From Bombyx mori (lineage: Eukaryota; Arthropoda; Insecta; Lepidoptera; Bombycidae), in NCBI RefSeq assembly GCF_030269925.1, contig NC_085123.1, positions 4,836,001 through 4,900,000 on the forward strand: a stretch of 64,000 bases of DNA. The letters run 5' to 3'. Shown here piece after piece: positions 1-11,100 of the stretch. Position numbers and translations under genes: made by a program. Under the pieces are notes generated by a model. That model was not told where the DNA came from and searched no databases. It saw only the letters and a list, made by a program, of their open reading frames with translations. Position 1 is the first letter of the stretch, and each line of letters starts with the position of its first letter.

Positions 1-1768
1 GTGAGAATCTGTCATCAGCTAGCTTAATGTGTTTTAGATAATTAAGACTTGAAGTATCGATCTTTGAGGTAGGAAGTTCACCTGTAATTTTATTGATTAC
101 CAGAGGTTGTATTGTAATACGTACTGATTCTTCAGTACAAGAGCAAAGTGTTAGACAACAATATCCTTCAATGGAATTTTTCACATCACCCACTCCGCAC
201 ACTTGCTTTGTTTCGGAAGGATAAATTGGTAAATTAAGTCTCTTACAAAATTCAAGAGTAATCAGATCTCGTTGCGATGCACTATCTACCAATATTCGGG
301 AAGTACTCAAGAACGTGCCTGAATTGTCCATAATATTGCATATCGCTGTACCAAGCAATATAGTTTTAGTGGGCTGCTGATTACATACCGTCTTAAAACA
401 CTGCTGTTCCAATGCGCATGCGCACAGTGAATCTGGCATAGCGTTGTCTTGACCTCCGTCAGTGTGGGTGGCAATGTCTACTGATTTCGGTACTTCACCC
501 GAATCACCCTTTGTAATAAAATGTAACAGCGAATGATGACTACGTGAACATGAATTACATTTTTCATTTGACGTACAATTTCGAACTGTGTGACTGGTAC
601 TTAAGCAATTGACACAAAATCGGTTGGTTTTAATGAAAGAGAACCGTTCCTTCGGTGTAATTGATTTAAACTTAGAACAATTTTTTAACTGATGGTACTC
701 CGCGACACCACAGAATATGCATCTCTTCTGTTCGTGTACAACAAATGTTTTCACATTATTATTTCTTATATTACGAGGTTTGTTTGAATTACTTTGTTGA
801 GAATTATATTTATTCATTCGAATGCTATTGTTATTCGATATATTATAGGCACGTTGTAAAATATGGGACTGATTACGAATATAATTTATAAATTGAGTAC
901 AAGTGGGTAGTTTATCAGAATCAGAGTAGTTCATTTCGAATGATTTAATTAATTCTAAACTAATCTTCTTACAACCTAAATGAACAAAAATAAAATCTTC
1001 AAGACATTCTAGTTTTAATTGTTTTAACGAGCTTATTAACGAAGAATATTTGTCTATGTAATTTTCTAAGCTAATCGGGTCGGCATCGTTAGCTACTGGA
1101 AGATTCAATAACGCATCAAAATATGACGCCGCCAAGACTCGCTTATCATTATATTTATTCACTAATGTTTGCCATAAAACTGAATAATTTTCAGCAGTGG
1201 GCATAAACCCTTGACAAATTAATTGAGCATTACCAGTCAGTTTGCCGATTAAATACTGAATTTTTTCACTATCAGATAAACTTTGATTTTCATGGATTAT
1301 GGATTTAAATGTTTCATAAAATATAGGCCAATTTTGAAGTTCACCATTAAACGGACATAATTCTAATCGCGGTAATTTCGGACACTGTCGGTAGGTCTCA
1401 ATTTTATTCTCACCAACAACAGTGTTCGCCGTATTTTGCGTATTGTGACGCAACGACATTAGTTCCGAATATTTATATTTTATGCGAGAAAATAGCTCAT
1501 CAAACGCCACCATTGACTCGTAATTGGGTTCTGTGGCGTCTTCATTTGATGCTAATAAATCATTAAGATCGTCCAGTGACTTTATGAATTCGGTACGCAT
1601 CATATCTAAAGTACTAGCATTCGACATAAATACATCCACATTGCTCTCATTTATTTTAGTGATACTGTCATAAATGGACTGTACTCGAGAGTAATATGCA
1701 TTAATTTTACTACGCATCTTACGTACATTACGATCAAAAAGTGATTGAGATTTAGAAGTAGTAGCCAT
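1..1768 (-). CDS. BEL/Pao retrotransposon gag-pol, N-terminal part (runs off window)
   Basis: Polyprotein of a BEL/Pao LTR retrotransposon. I read it open from the ATG at 1768-1766 to the window edge, about 589 codons, with no stop. The first ~300 residues form a helical gag-like region of the DUF1759 type. Three Cys/His knuckles follow, including a CX2CX4HX4C knuckle starting near residue 385 and the CX2C...HHxLLH knuckle typical of the clade. The start of the aspartic protease follows, with an Asp-Ser-Ala-Ser active-site motif near residue 495. Reverse transcriptase, RNase H and integrase would lie to the left, outside the window. The start fits because a leader, primer-binding site and LTR lie directly upstream. 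The unbroken frame suggests a fairly young copy. The call rests on knuckle order plus protease motif. Products would assemble cytoplasmic capsid-like particles for reverse transcription. Confidence 0.88.
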   Translation of the reverse strand, partial: MATTSKSQSLFDRNVRKMRSKINAYYSRVQSIYDSITKINESNVDVFMSNASTLDMMRTEFIKSLDDLNDLLASNEDATEPNYESMVAFDELFSRIKYKYSELMSLRHNTQNTANTVVGENKIETYRQCPKLPRLELCPFNGELQNWPIFYETFKSIIHENQSLSDSEKIQYLIGKLTGNAQLICQGFMPTAENYSVLWQTLVNKYNDKRVLAASYFDALLNLPVANDADPISLENYIDKYSSLISSLKQLKLECLEDFIFVHLGCKKISLELIKSFEMNYSDSDKLPTCTQFINYIRNQSHILQRAYNISNNNSIRMNKYNSQQSNSNKPRNIRNNNVKTFVVHEQKRCIFCGVAEYHQLKNCSKFKSITPKERFSFIKTNRFCVNCLSTSHTVRNCTSNEKCNSCSRSHHSLLHFITKGDSGEVPKSVDIATHTDGGQDNAMPDSLCACALEQQCFKTVCNQQPTKTILLGTAICNIMDNSGTFLSTSRILVDSASQRDLITLEFCKRLNLPIYPSETKQVCGVGDVKNSIEGYCCLTLCSCTEESVRITIQPLVINKITGELPTSKIDTSSLNYLKHIKLADDRFS

Positions 1769-1879
1769 TTTAACTAAGTAGTAACAAAGAAATTTAAACA
1801 AAATATTCACCTATTAATAGTTTTTTCAAGTTGGGGGTAGCCGCTCAATCTATGTGCAACGGTTAAATTATTGTTAAAT

Positions 1880-1892
1880 ATCCGGCTCGAAG
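1880..1892 (-). promoter_or_regulatory. Primer-binding site resembling tRNA-Tyr 3' end
   Basis: The plus strand reads ATCCGGCTCGAAG, which matches the 3' portion of animal tRNA-Tyr except for the last few bases before CCA. On the element's sense (minus) strand it is complementary to that tRNA. It sits directly inside the LTR boundary at 1893, as a minus-strand primer site should. The match to tRNA-Tyr is from memory. Confidence 0.6.
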
Positions 1893-2287
1893 TGATCAAA
1901 TATGTTTGGGCTTGGTTCTTTTAATTTTATATTTTTGAGCGCAATCGATATGATACTTGGTAGTAGGTAATATTTTTAGGAACTCACCGAAAGTCTGTGT
2001 CTTTGTAGTGATAATATTTGTAGCACTATCTTCATGGAGTGGCCACTCCTGTCTTCTTTCTTTGTTCTTGATGAAAAGCTTTCAGTTTTGTAAGTACTTA
2101 CTTAGCTGCACTCAATATTCACCACTTTTTCGCGATCGCACAATTTTGATGCGCACGATTCAAATTCAATTTAAAAGTGTCATTGATATAGGAGGGGAAA
2201 GGGGCGGGACTACATCGATGCGCTCTCAGTTACGTTCAAAAACATCAATGCTAATTATCCATTGCAGATAGCGTAAACAATTACACA
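1893..2287 (-). repeat. 5' LTR of the BEL/Pao element
   Basis: About 395 bp, bounded by TG at 1893 and CA at 2286-2287, between the primer site and SINE sequence. On the sense strand it begins TGTGTAATTG and ends TTTGATCA. The second LTR is outside the window, so the borders are inferred from the TG/CA ends, the primer site and the abrupt start of Bm1 homology at 2288. The open frame inside it on the plus strand is not taken as a gene. Confidence 0.65.
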
Positions 2288-2437
2288 ATGCTATTCCTTT
2301 ACCGTGAAAATAATTAGTGGACATTTAATAAGTACGTATTTCATTAGAAAAATTGGTACATGCCAGAGGAATTCGAACACCGTTGCATGGGTTCATAGGA
2401 ATGCACCGGACGTCTTATCCTTTAGGCTACGACGACG
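2288..2437 (-). repeat. Bm1 SINE, head half, interrupted by the BEL element
   Basis: This is the tRNA-derived head plus part of the middle of a Bm1 SINE in reverse orientation. Homology to intact copies such as 17941-18375 begins mid-element at 2288, right at the LTR edge. The missing body should therefore lie beyond the retrotransposon's other end, left of the window. Confidence 0.8.
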
Positions 2438-4278
2438 AGCATACGGACTAATACTATGCCTTTATAGCACAAATGGCTTGAAGGAATTAATATCATCGTG
2501 ATTACCATGTAAGTAAGATGTTTTTTCATAAAAATTTCTATTTATAATACCAATATGGAGTTTCTCAATTCGGCTCGTATATGTTCCTTTAATTGAAAAA
2601 TTCTTGGTATTAAAAAGCACAAGTCTAGTTTAATGACTTTTCGAACATAATGATTACTAATCGGTTCCGATATTTTTAGATTAAACAAGATTTCTATAAA
2701 TAGTTGATATTTTATAATCTTCTTCATTTATAGATCAAAGCCCCAAGAAAAAAAAAACAAATCCGCCTATTTGAAAACGAAATTTGAAAATTTAGTTCAT
2801 AACGTCTCGCATGTCTGATCTATAAGACATTATCCCAAAAATATTGCTAATCACATTCTTAAATCCAACTAATTAGAACACAAAAGGAATCTTTCGTGAA
2901 TTCCATTCCAGCATTACTAACTCAATTAGTGTCGGAACATACGTAGGTCTGTCTCACGTGTCAGGACCACAAATAAGGATTTAGGTCCAATTTGGTACTG
3001 CCTACGTGACCTCAGAGATATCTGATCCAAAACTATGTGCGGAGTTCCCTCATTCTATTTTCATTTCACGCGGTGTATTTATATCAATGTTAATGGTATT
3101 GCGTTATTTCATTCTTAATAATTTAACTCTCTCTCTCTCTCTCTCTCAACTCAAAAAAACTAATAATAAGGTAAGAATTAATAGCAAATTAATGTCAATC
3201 TACTCTAGAATCTACTCACCATAATATATAATTTCGTAGTAGTTACAATTTTTAAGAATAAAAATATGAAAAATATAGTAAAAACCGGATCCCAAACATT
3301 TGGGTTTGTAATTGATTTTATAACAGATTAGTTACACAATGAAATAAATAATTAATGGCATTGACACTCAGCACTAAAATTACGCAGTGGTAAAAACAAC
3401 TAAGGTGTGTAAAAAGTCACAATCTCTAATAAGTCCAAATCAAATTCTGAATTCCCAACAATAAAACACCTACAAACTTGTTTTAAAAGAATCTTTACAA
3501 AAATCGTCAAATGGAAAAGAAAATTTGTTTTTTTAGTTAAAAATCAAATAACCGCAAAAAGAACTTTTATTACGAAAGACCGTTTTTTTTTGTATTTGAA
3601 CCCTGAATACATTATGGTAAACAGAACTCATATACACATTTCTAATCTAATATGCGTCAGGTGCCCGGCCTGTCAACTTTACAATACTTTCTCTAGAATT
3701 TTGTAAAACCAATGCGATCAAATTTATCTGGAAACAAATTGATTTTATCCACCTATTCTGATTTGACATCGGTAATCCCACTCGAGTAGGTATCGCCATT
3801 CTATCTATTTTTACTATTAATATAGTTAAATTTAAATTTAGAAAAAGGGCCATGTTTATGAGTGTATTATCACTCACGCTTTTTAAACGTGCCATTCGTA
3901 CAAAAGTGTATATCTGTTTTTAATACAAGTTTAAGTTATAAAAAAATATTTACCTCAGCTAAGAAAATATAGATCCAGGATCGAAATTTCAGTGTTCCTG
4001 TTACCGCAGCGGTCACTGAAATATTCCTAAGCCCACCACGTTTCAGAGCGGATCGTCAACTACAGCGGGCCAAGTTCGCTCGCAAACTTCTAAGACTTAT
4101 GACTTCGAAGCTATGTGCTGGAACGAGACGAGAATTACAAGGCTTCCCGGACTGACCACAAAATGAATATTAATGTATCGTCGGAGGGTTTTTGTGGGCT
4201 GTTGAGTACGGATTCTCGTGTCGAACAACAATATTCTCGAGGGATATGAATTTATTAAAGATCCGATCGATCTATATA
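2438..4278. other. Gene-free AT-rich flank
   Basis: No recognisable gene. A (CT)n microsatellite lies at about 3127-3147. A 9-bp inverted repeat ATTTCAGTG/CACTGAAAT lies at about 3988-4022. The 82-codon minus frame at 3647-3895 has no recognised motif and is probably chance. Confidence 0.5.
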
Positions 4279-4550
4279 ATAAATAAAATAAATAAATAAA
4301 TATTTACTAACAATCACGCCACGTTAACTGGTCCCGTGATAAGTTCGTAAAGAACTTGTGTTACAGGTACCAGATAACGGATATAAATGTAAGATTTTTA
4401 TTATACACATGCATATTATATTTAATAGACATCCATAACCCTGGAAAAGACATTTATATTTATCATACAAATATCTTCCCTTGGCGGGATTCGAACCCGC
4501 GACCCCCTTGTGTAGTGACCATGTCACTTACCACTACACCAGACGGCCGT
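4279..4550 (-). repeat. tRNA-derived SINE, second family, copy A
   Basis: Read on the minus strand, the head has pol III box A (TGGTGTAGTGG) and box B (GGTTCGAATCC). A ~190-bp body follows and ends in GTTAACGTGGCGTGAT and an (ATAA)n tail. A second copy at 49140-49389 shares the whole structure. The acceptor-stem bases do not pair, so this is a SINE and not a tRNA gene. It is unrelated to Bm1 outside the pol III boxes. Confidence 0.75.
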
Positions 4551-5893
4551 TAAACCGTATATGACTTACCAGTTTGTTTTAATCAAAAATACTCCGTCAC
4601 AACGTTTGTTTGGCAATGTGGCGTTTACCGTATTGAATTAAGCTTTGTTTTGAAATATTCTGATTCTAAATTTTACAGTCATAAAGGTTACCATTGTATC
4701 AAATAGGAACGCATGACATGTAGATAGATAATGGATGGCATTTTACACGTACTTCATTACCTTCGAAACTTTTGGTAGTGTTTTGATTACGCTATTGTCC
4801 ATTCTTTGTTGAATGATTACAGTAGTGCATAGACGAAGTGACAGGACAGTGATATAAATCAGTCAAATTTATTATTCTGTTTTGCAGTTTGCTTTATTTT
4901 TTTAAGTATTTTTTTTTTGCAGTTTACTTTAATTTTGAATATTTTTTCATGTACGCAAGAAACATACCAGACTAACAGCTTTATTATTCCGTAACATTCT
5001 CATGGTTCTGCGGAACTATCGCACTGGTATCCCGGTTTTTGTTGTGCCTTCTAAATTTAATGTTGCCTTTTCACGTTTTTCGAGAAACTACGGAGTAAAT
5101 GGAAAAGTATTCAGTTTGCATTTAATATGCAAGTTCCACATTGAAAAATTAAGTTTTTAAATTTATATATCGTGGAATGTTTTGGCAAGATTTTACATGT
5201 ATTGAGTAAAATCTCAACATTCCTACAATTTGTATAGAGAAAAAAAACACTAACGCTAGTAATGGATTTAATTTAATTTATTCTATTCACGTCTAGTCAC
5301 TGATCATACAACTTTGTCAATTTTAAAGACAAGGATATTAAGCCAACCATTTGCAAAGTCTACTAAAGGATTAAGAAATGTATGGAATCCTAGCTCGTTA
5401 TCAATCATCCGACGCAAGTCTTCTATTAAGATTAATTATTGTTACTTGTATTGTTGGAGTTTATTAAAATTGACTGAATTTAAAAGTAAAACAATATACT
5501 ATAGTTATCAACTCGATCGACAGGATAGTACCAAGCAACCTTTCCTATGCAGTTAATGTTGTAAATATAAACACAATAACAATTTTTTTTCTTTTTTTTC
5601 TTCCTGCCCTTATTGCAAAATATGTGGGGTTAGGGCAGCATGTCCCCTTTGAGACAGTCCCTCAAAGTCTTTTTAAAATTCCTTCTCTTCACATTACCGT
5701 CACTATAGCCAACTGTATTAAAGAAAACTTTTTTCTTGGTCCTTGATTAATTGTAAAATGCAGCTTCAATCTTATTATACATATTAAAAGTGGGTAGCGT
5801 GATCGCGTAATCTCCGTTATCTTTCATTATATTTAAACAACATTATGTATTATAGAACCATACTTTGTTTGTCATGTGATAAGTTGCTTCCAC
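4551..5893. other. Gene-free flank with a possible decayed LINE tail
   Basis: No host exon seen. At about 5590-5710 the sequence (TTCCTGCCCTT, then GTGGGG and GCAGCATGT) faintly resembles the reverse complement of the LINE tail at 61695-62016. This is weak. Confidence 0.35.
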
Positions 5894-6138
5894 TTTTTTT
5901 TTAATGCTTAGGTGGGTGGACTATCTCACAGCCCACCTGGTGTTAGGTGGTTACCGGAGCCCATAGACATCTACAACGTAAATGCGCCACCCACCTTGAG
6001 ATATAAGTTCTAAGATCTCAGTATAGTTACAACGGCTGTCTCACCCTTCAAACCGAAACGCATTACTGCTTCACGGCAAAAATAGGCAGGATGGTCGTAC
6101 CTACCGCGCGGACTCACAGAAGGTCCTACCACGAGTAA
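5894..6138 (-). repeat. Bm1 SINE, 5'-truncated
   Basis: Body and 3' tail only. Homology stops at the internal TACTGGTGGTAGG point seen in several other short copies. Confidence 0.85.
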
Positions 6139-6576
6139 ACGTCATTTCACCAAAATGTTTTGCATTTAATTTCTGTAAGTCGACATCCTTATTGATCATT
6201 ACATAGATCCAGTCCTATTTATGGTTGGACGAAACCGACATAAATCCCATCATAATAATCTCTTCAAAGGCCTCATTATGAAGAAACAGAACGAAACGTA
6301 TCATGCATGAAATTATCCTTAAAGATAACAATGGATTATAGGATTTAACATTTAATCATTGATCATTAGGATAACTTCTACACTTGTTAGTTTGAACGGT
6401 ATAATCCGTTGCATAATTATGTAAATTCCATCGTGAATATTCGAACCTCGATTAAACAGAGTTTCACGTTCAAATCGTTGTAACTAGAGCACTGAAATTA
6501 ATGTCATAAAACAATTACGCAGGCCCGTTGATATGAAGAAACACATTTCTAGAATATTCGATAATTTTTTTTGTAA

Positions 6577-7013
6577 CCTATCTGAATATGGAAATCGTCG
6601 TGGCCTAAAGGATAAGACGTCCGGTGCATTCGTATGTAGCGATGCACCGGTGTTCGAATCCCGCAGGCGGGTACCAATTTTTCTACTGAAATACGTACTT
6701 AACAAATGTTCACGATTGACTTCCACGGTGTAGGAATAACGTCGTATAATAAAAATCAAACCCGCGAAATTATAATTTGCGTAATTACTGGTGGTAGGAC
6801 CTCTTGTGAGTCCGCACGGGTAGATACCACCACCCCGCCTATTTCTGCCGTGAAGCAGTAATGCGTTTCGGTTTAAAAGGTGGGGCAGACCTTACTTATA
6901 TCTCAAGGTGGGTGGTGCATTTACGTTGTAGATGTTTATGGGATCCAGTAACCACTTAACACCAGAAAAAAATATATATATTCGAATATATATTTTTTGC
7001 CTATCTGAATATG
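6577..7013 (+). repeat. Bm1 SINE with 14-bp target-site duplication and palindromic tail
   Basis: The element is 6591-6999, flanked by the direct repeat CCTATCTGAATATG at 6577-6590 and 7000-7013. The head has box A (GTGGCCTAAAGG) and box B (TGTTCGAATCC). The usual end after AACACCAG is missing and is replaced by an AT-rich near-palindrome centred on TTCGAA at about 6981-6986. Confidence 0.85.
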
Positions 7014-7461
7014 CGTCGCTTATTATCCCTATTCCACGGTTCCGTCGAAGTTCCGAAGTATTTAGCTTCTTGAGTGATAGCCGCTGGAATCTCCCCTAAT
7101 TTCCATGAATAATAACGTCGACCACGCAACCATTACTGAGCATTTTTATAAAAACCATTCCATAACTGCGGTTAATGACCCACTCATTTATTTTTCTTGT
7201 GCATCAACGAAGCTAAGTTATAAATGAAACACGATTTACGATCTTTTTTATTTCATCAACATTTTACATCGATTTAATTTTACTTTCATGTGTACAGTAT
7301 GAATTGAGATAAGAGAATAAAAAATTCACAGTGCAGATACATGATAATAACAATATAATATAGCATTTGAGAATATTTTCGTGCTGTCTTTTTTTTTAGT
7401 TATTATATTTAGAATCGAACTCAAAAAAAAACGGTGTTAATAAGTAGAGAAAAATACAAAC

Positions 7462-7467
7462 TTTATT
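7462..7467 (-). terminator. Poly(A) signal of the lectin-domain gene
   Basis: AATAAA on the minus strand, followed by GTTTG, about 145 bp downstream of the stop codon at 7614-7612. Another AATAAA at 7592-7587 is only 20 bp past the stop and less likely. Confidence 0.5.
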
Positions 7468-7611
7468 CAAATAACGAATCCATTAGTTTTATTTACATTA
7501 AAATCTTACCGCACTATTTTCGAGTCTACCGTAGCTTTTCAAGCCCCGTCATCTGTAGACTCTCTTATTTAAATCACATGACTGTATTTATTTTTCCGAG
7601 ATATTAATTCA

Positions 7612-8111
7612 TCATAGCTCTTGTCGCCACCCGTAATAAAATTGGGAATTGGAATCAGTTCCGAGACATCTCGGGCTGAGCAATTCAGGTGTACTTTGTT
7701 CCTCTTTACATCTACTTCTAGTGAATCTAGCATCTATGTTTCTAGATTGGGAAGGCATAGTGTCCATATTACCATACATACTAACGCCTGCACATGGATA
7801 TACTGTGGAGAGTGGTCTCATAGCTCGTATAGTGTTTCTGGTTACACCATCTCTATACACCATCATGTCTGGATGCAACGGATCGTAGAAGGTTCCAGAT
7901 ATATGACTGACGTCAACGTCGTTGTCCTCGTCCGAGGCAATGTCGCTGAACACATTGGGTGCTTCAGTCGAAAACATATTGCCGTTTTTTGAATTGTTTT
8001 TTTCTTTTCTCGTTTTATAACAGTAGAAACCAATAAATATGAGTATGCATATAACAATAATAGTGACTGTTAAGCCTGTATACATAAAAATGTTCGGGTT
8101 CAATATTGTAT
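7612..8111 (-). CDS. Exon 8 of EVA1C-like gene: membrane helix and cytoplasmic tail
   Basis: The acceptor is TTTCAG just before 8111. The exon starts with two bases of a split Asp codon (G|AT) and ends at TGA 7614-7612. It encodes a ~23-residue hydrophobic helix (residues ~327-349), a basic stop-transfer cluster and a 134-residue tail rich in Ser, Asp and Met with several Tyr. No recognised signalling motif. Frames on the opposite strand here are shadows. Confidence 0.9.
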
Positions 8112-11100
8112 CTGAAAGAGTGAAAAATTGAGGATGTTTATTTATTTATTGTTTGGAAATAAAGTATGAATACACAATTGCAAGCCAAATGTCTTGAGGC
8201 ATAAGATCTAAAACTTTGATTATAATAACGATTTTTCTACCCTTCAAACTGAAACGCCAATTTTTTCGTTCAATCTCCCTACATTCAAAATATATCTTAA
8301 AAACTTCTTAATGTTGTTAGTCTGTATTTATTTGGAGCTATTACCTGGTCCTTTTTGTAGGGGGATTTTAGTAGCACGTACTGTAGTTTCCTCAATTTTG
8401 TCCAGATCAATGGTCGGTTCTCCAGCGGGTAGTTGTACTGCCGACCCGGTGCCGGGTTCACTGAATTTTTCTCCAGCCTCTTCTGTTAATTGAACGATAC
8501 GATCATGTTAATATAAATAATAATTTTCTAACGGTTATGCACGACTATTTTACGTGCATCACGAAGACAGTCTAAGACTTATCACGTACCTTAAAAGGTT
8601 TCCTAGTGGATACAAGTAAGATTTAGTAGAAATGGACTTTGAATTAGGTCAGAGTCGTAAAACACCCGATACATGTATTCCCAGATCGTAGAAATGAAAA
8701 TACACGGAAGATACCCTAAAACCTAACTTTCATTGGAATAAAATCTCAAATAACAGTACAGTATATTCTTTAAATGCAGCTGAATGGCCTCGAGCTGGAA
8801 GAAGTCATTCGTGAACATTTACTAAATACATAAGCATCAGAAAAATTTGTACCTGCCTGTGGTATTCGAATACCGCTACAGACGCATCGCAAGAATACGA
8901 AAGCACCGGGCATCTTAGCATTTAGGCCACAATGACATCAATAAAGAAAGAAAGAAACGATTAACAAGAAAAATATTTTCTCCGGTCCTCGTCCGCCGTA
9001 GATATAATTAAATCTATTTTTACGATTTGCGGTCACCAAATATTGCAAGTAAAGTGTGGTGGTACTTTTCCACCACATACCATCCACCACCTGTAGTAAA
9101 GACGTAACCGGAACCCATTCATCTTCTATAGTAACCCTGCACGAGTAGGAGTCACCGACCAACAATTAGTGCTCTAACTATAAAGACTTTCAGCTATCCA
9201 TACAGTGATTAAAACAGGTTTGGATAATGATCATTGGGATATTAGAAGGTGACGCCTCTGATGTGGCAAAGCTCTTAAAGTCTATTTTCAGTATCGAATT
9301 ATTGAATACTCATATTAATATTCTCATATTCGAAAAAGCGTTATGTGTGTTCAAGATTTAAAATATTCGAAGCTTAAAAACATTTGGTATGACAGCTTTT
9401 TTATCTCAATAGAAGTTTTAGTTTTTTTTCACTTACCAGATTCATCAAACAGATTTCCATTTTGAACATTGTCTTCGTCGATTTCGTCTCTTTCCATTGC
9501 GCTCTCATAGCGTTCATTCAGAACACCTAAAGGCACTGAAACATAATATATAAAGTTAAAAACCAGCAAAGCATTTTCCGGTAATGGCGTACTATCATCA
9601 TCTACATGTGTGAGCCCGAAATTAACACTGCTCTGCTCATTCCTAGCGTGAAGCATAATATGTTCTGGCTTGAAGAAAAGTTCACAATTCTTTCAAAATT
9701 ATGCAAAAAAAGGTTTTTTTCCGTTCTTTTAATCAAGTTTAGAGCGAACTAAATACAAACATTTAAGGTTTATGTGTGGTGCCTTATAATAACTATAACA
9801 CTCGAAATGATATATAAAAATTTGTTTTACAAATAAATTATCCGTTGTAAAAGGATTACACTCTAGAATAAATTGTTTTTAAATTCAGATTTTAAGTATG
9901 TACGGAGAAATATTTCACGTAGGTAAAGATGTGGTTGCTAATGGACTATGAAGGGCCATCACAAACACAACTGTTACATAACTATTTTTTAATCTCAGAA
10001 TCCACTTATTGCATGTGGTTACCGAAATCTGTAGATATCACTAAGTGAATACCGCCACCAATCCTGAGACTAGGTTTAGCTAAGACTTAACTGATAAAGA
10101 CTTAACTGTAGTCATAACAACAGTCAAATCATTCGAAACGGAACGAATTACTGATTTGCGGCAGAAATAGGTAAGAAAGAAATAGGCAATTATCTACCAA
10201 ATTACGAATTACAAAACGCCCTTGCAACCTGCAAAATAAGACAATGTTGAAACAAAAAGTTGTCTTAAGAATTACCTTGCATAATATTTACTTTACCGTA
10301 TTTTTTATCATTGCGAAAACAACAACAACACGAAATTATGTGAGATAGTAAATACGACAAAAAAAATAACACGGTGCATACAGTTGCGATTCTCAAATCT
10401 AAAACTCGCAAAATCATGTTCATACAATCTGCTGTGTATTCTGATATAATTCCACATTCAACATTTCAGCTCCGCTGCTCACTTTACTGAGCTTTCCGAA
10501 AATGAGGTTGTTCATATGCATCTCCTTCTAGTTATGCAAATAACTGAGGACCAACTACTTAATGTTTCTGCTGCACCATCCTAAGTTTGAAGACTGCAAA
10601 TGGCTTAAGTTTATTTAATGTTAATGCTACGTTTGAGATTTTTGGCCGTTTACTATGTGACGGTATTCGCTGAATATTTAGGAAGAGGCATTTTTTATTG
10701 CCAAGCAGTTACGTATATCCTAATTATTAAAAGGCCGCGCCCTAAATAATTGTCCAAATAAACAAACGAATGTATTTATTTTTCATTCTTTCGCCGCTTC
10801 ATGAGCTCTTAATACAAAGTCTTTCGAACCCCAATAATTCTCAATTAAGATTTCTCGTCTACAACAACTCTTTTTTCAAATACCTTCGAGAATATTCTCA
10901 AAAAAAGAAACTAGCGAATTTTAAAAATAAGAAACACGAAATCTTGAAAATGTAGATGAAATTTTTAAATCCTCATAAAAGATTTCCAGTACCGTGTGGA
11001 AAAAAAAAAAAGAGTAATTAAAACAGGTCAAAACACTTTTCTTTTTAAGATTATTTTAGGGTTTTTCTCAACTTTAATTTATGAATTTAATCTAAGAAAT

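Noticed and set aside
1957..2271. 104-codon plus frame
   Set aside because: Lies inside the LTR, antisense to the retrotransposon; no recognisable product.
4486..4550. Possible tRNA gene (box A and box B present)
   Set aside because: Acceptor stem does not pair, and the same head with the same long body recurs at 49140, so it is a SINE.
6592..6670. Possible tRNA gene in the Bm1 head
   Set aside because: Repeated many times with a constant non-tRNA body, and the cloverleaf is not closed. Pol III promoter of a SINE.
7621..7992. 123-codon plus frame
   Set aside because: Antisense of exon 8 of the lectin-domain gene.
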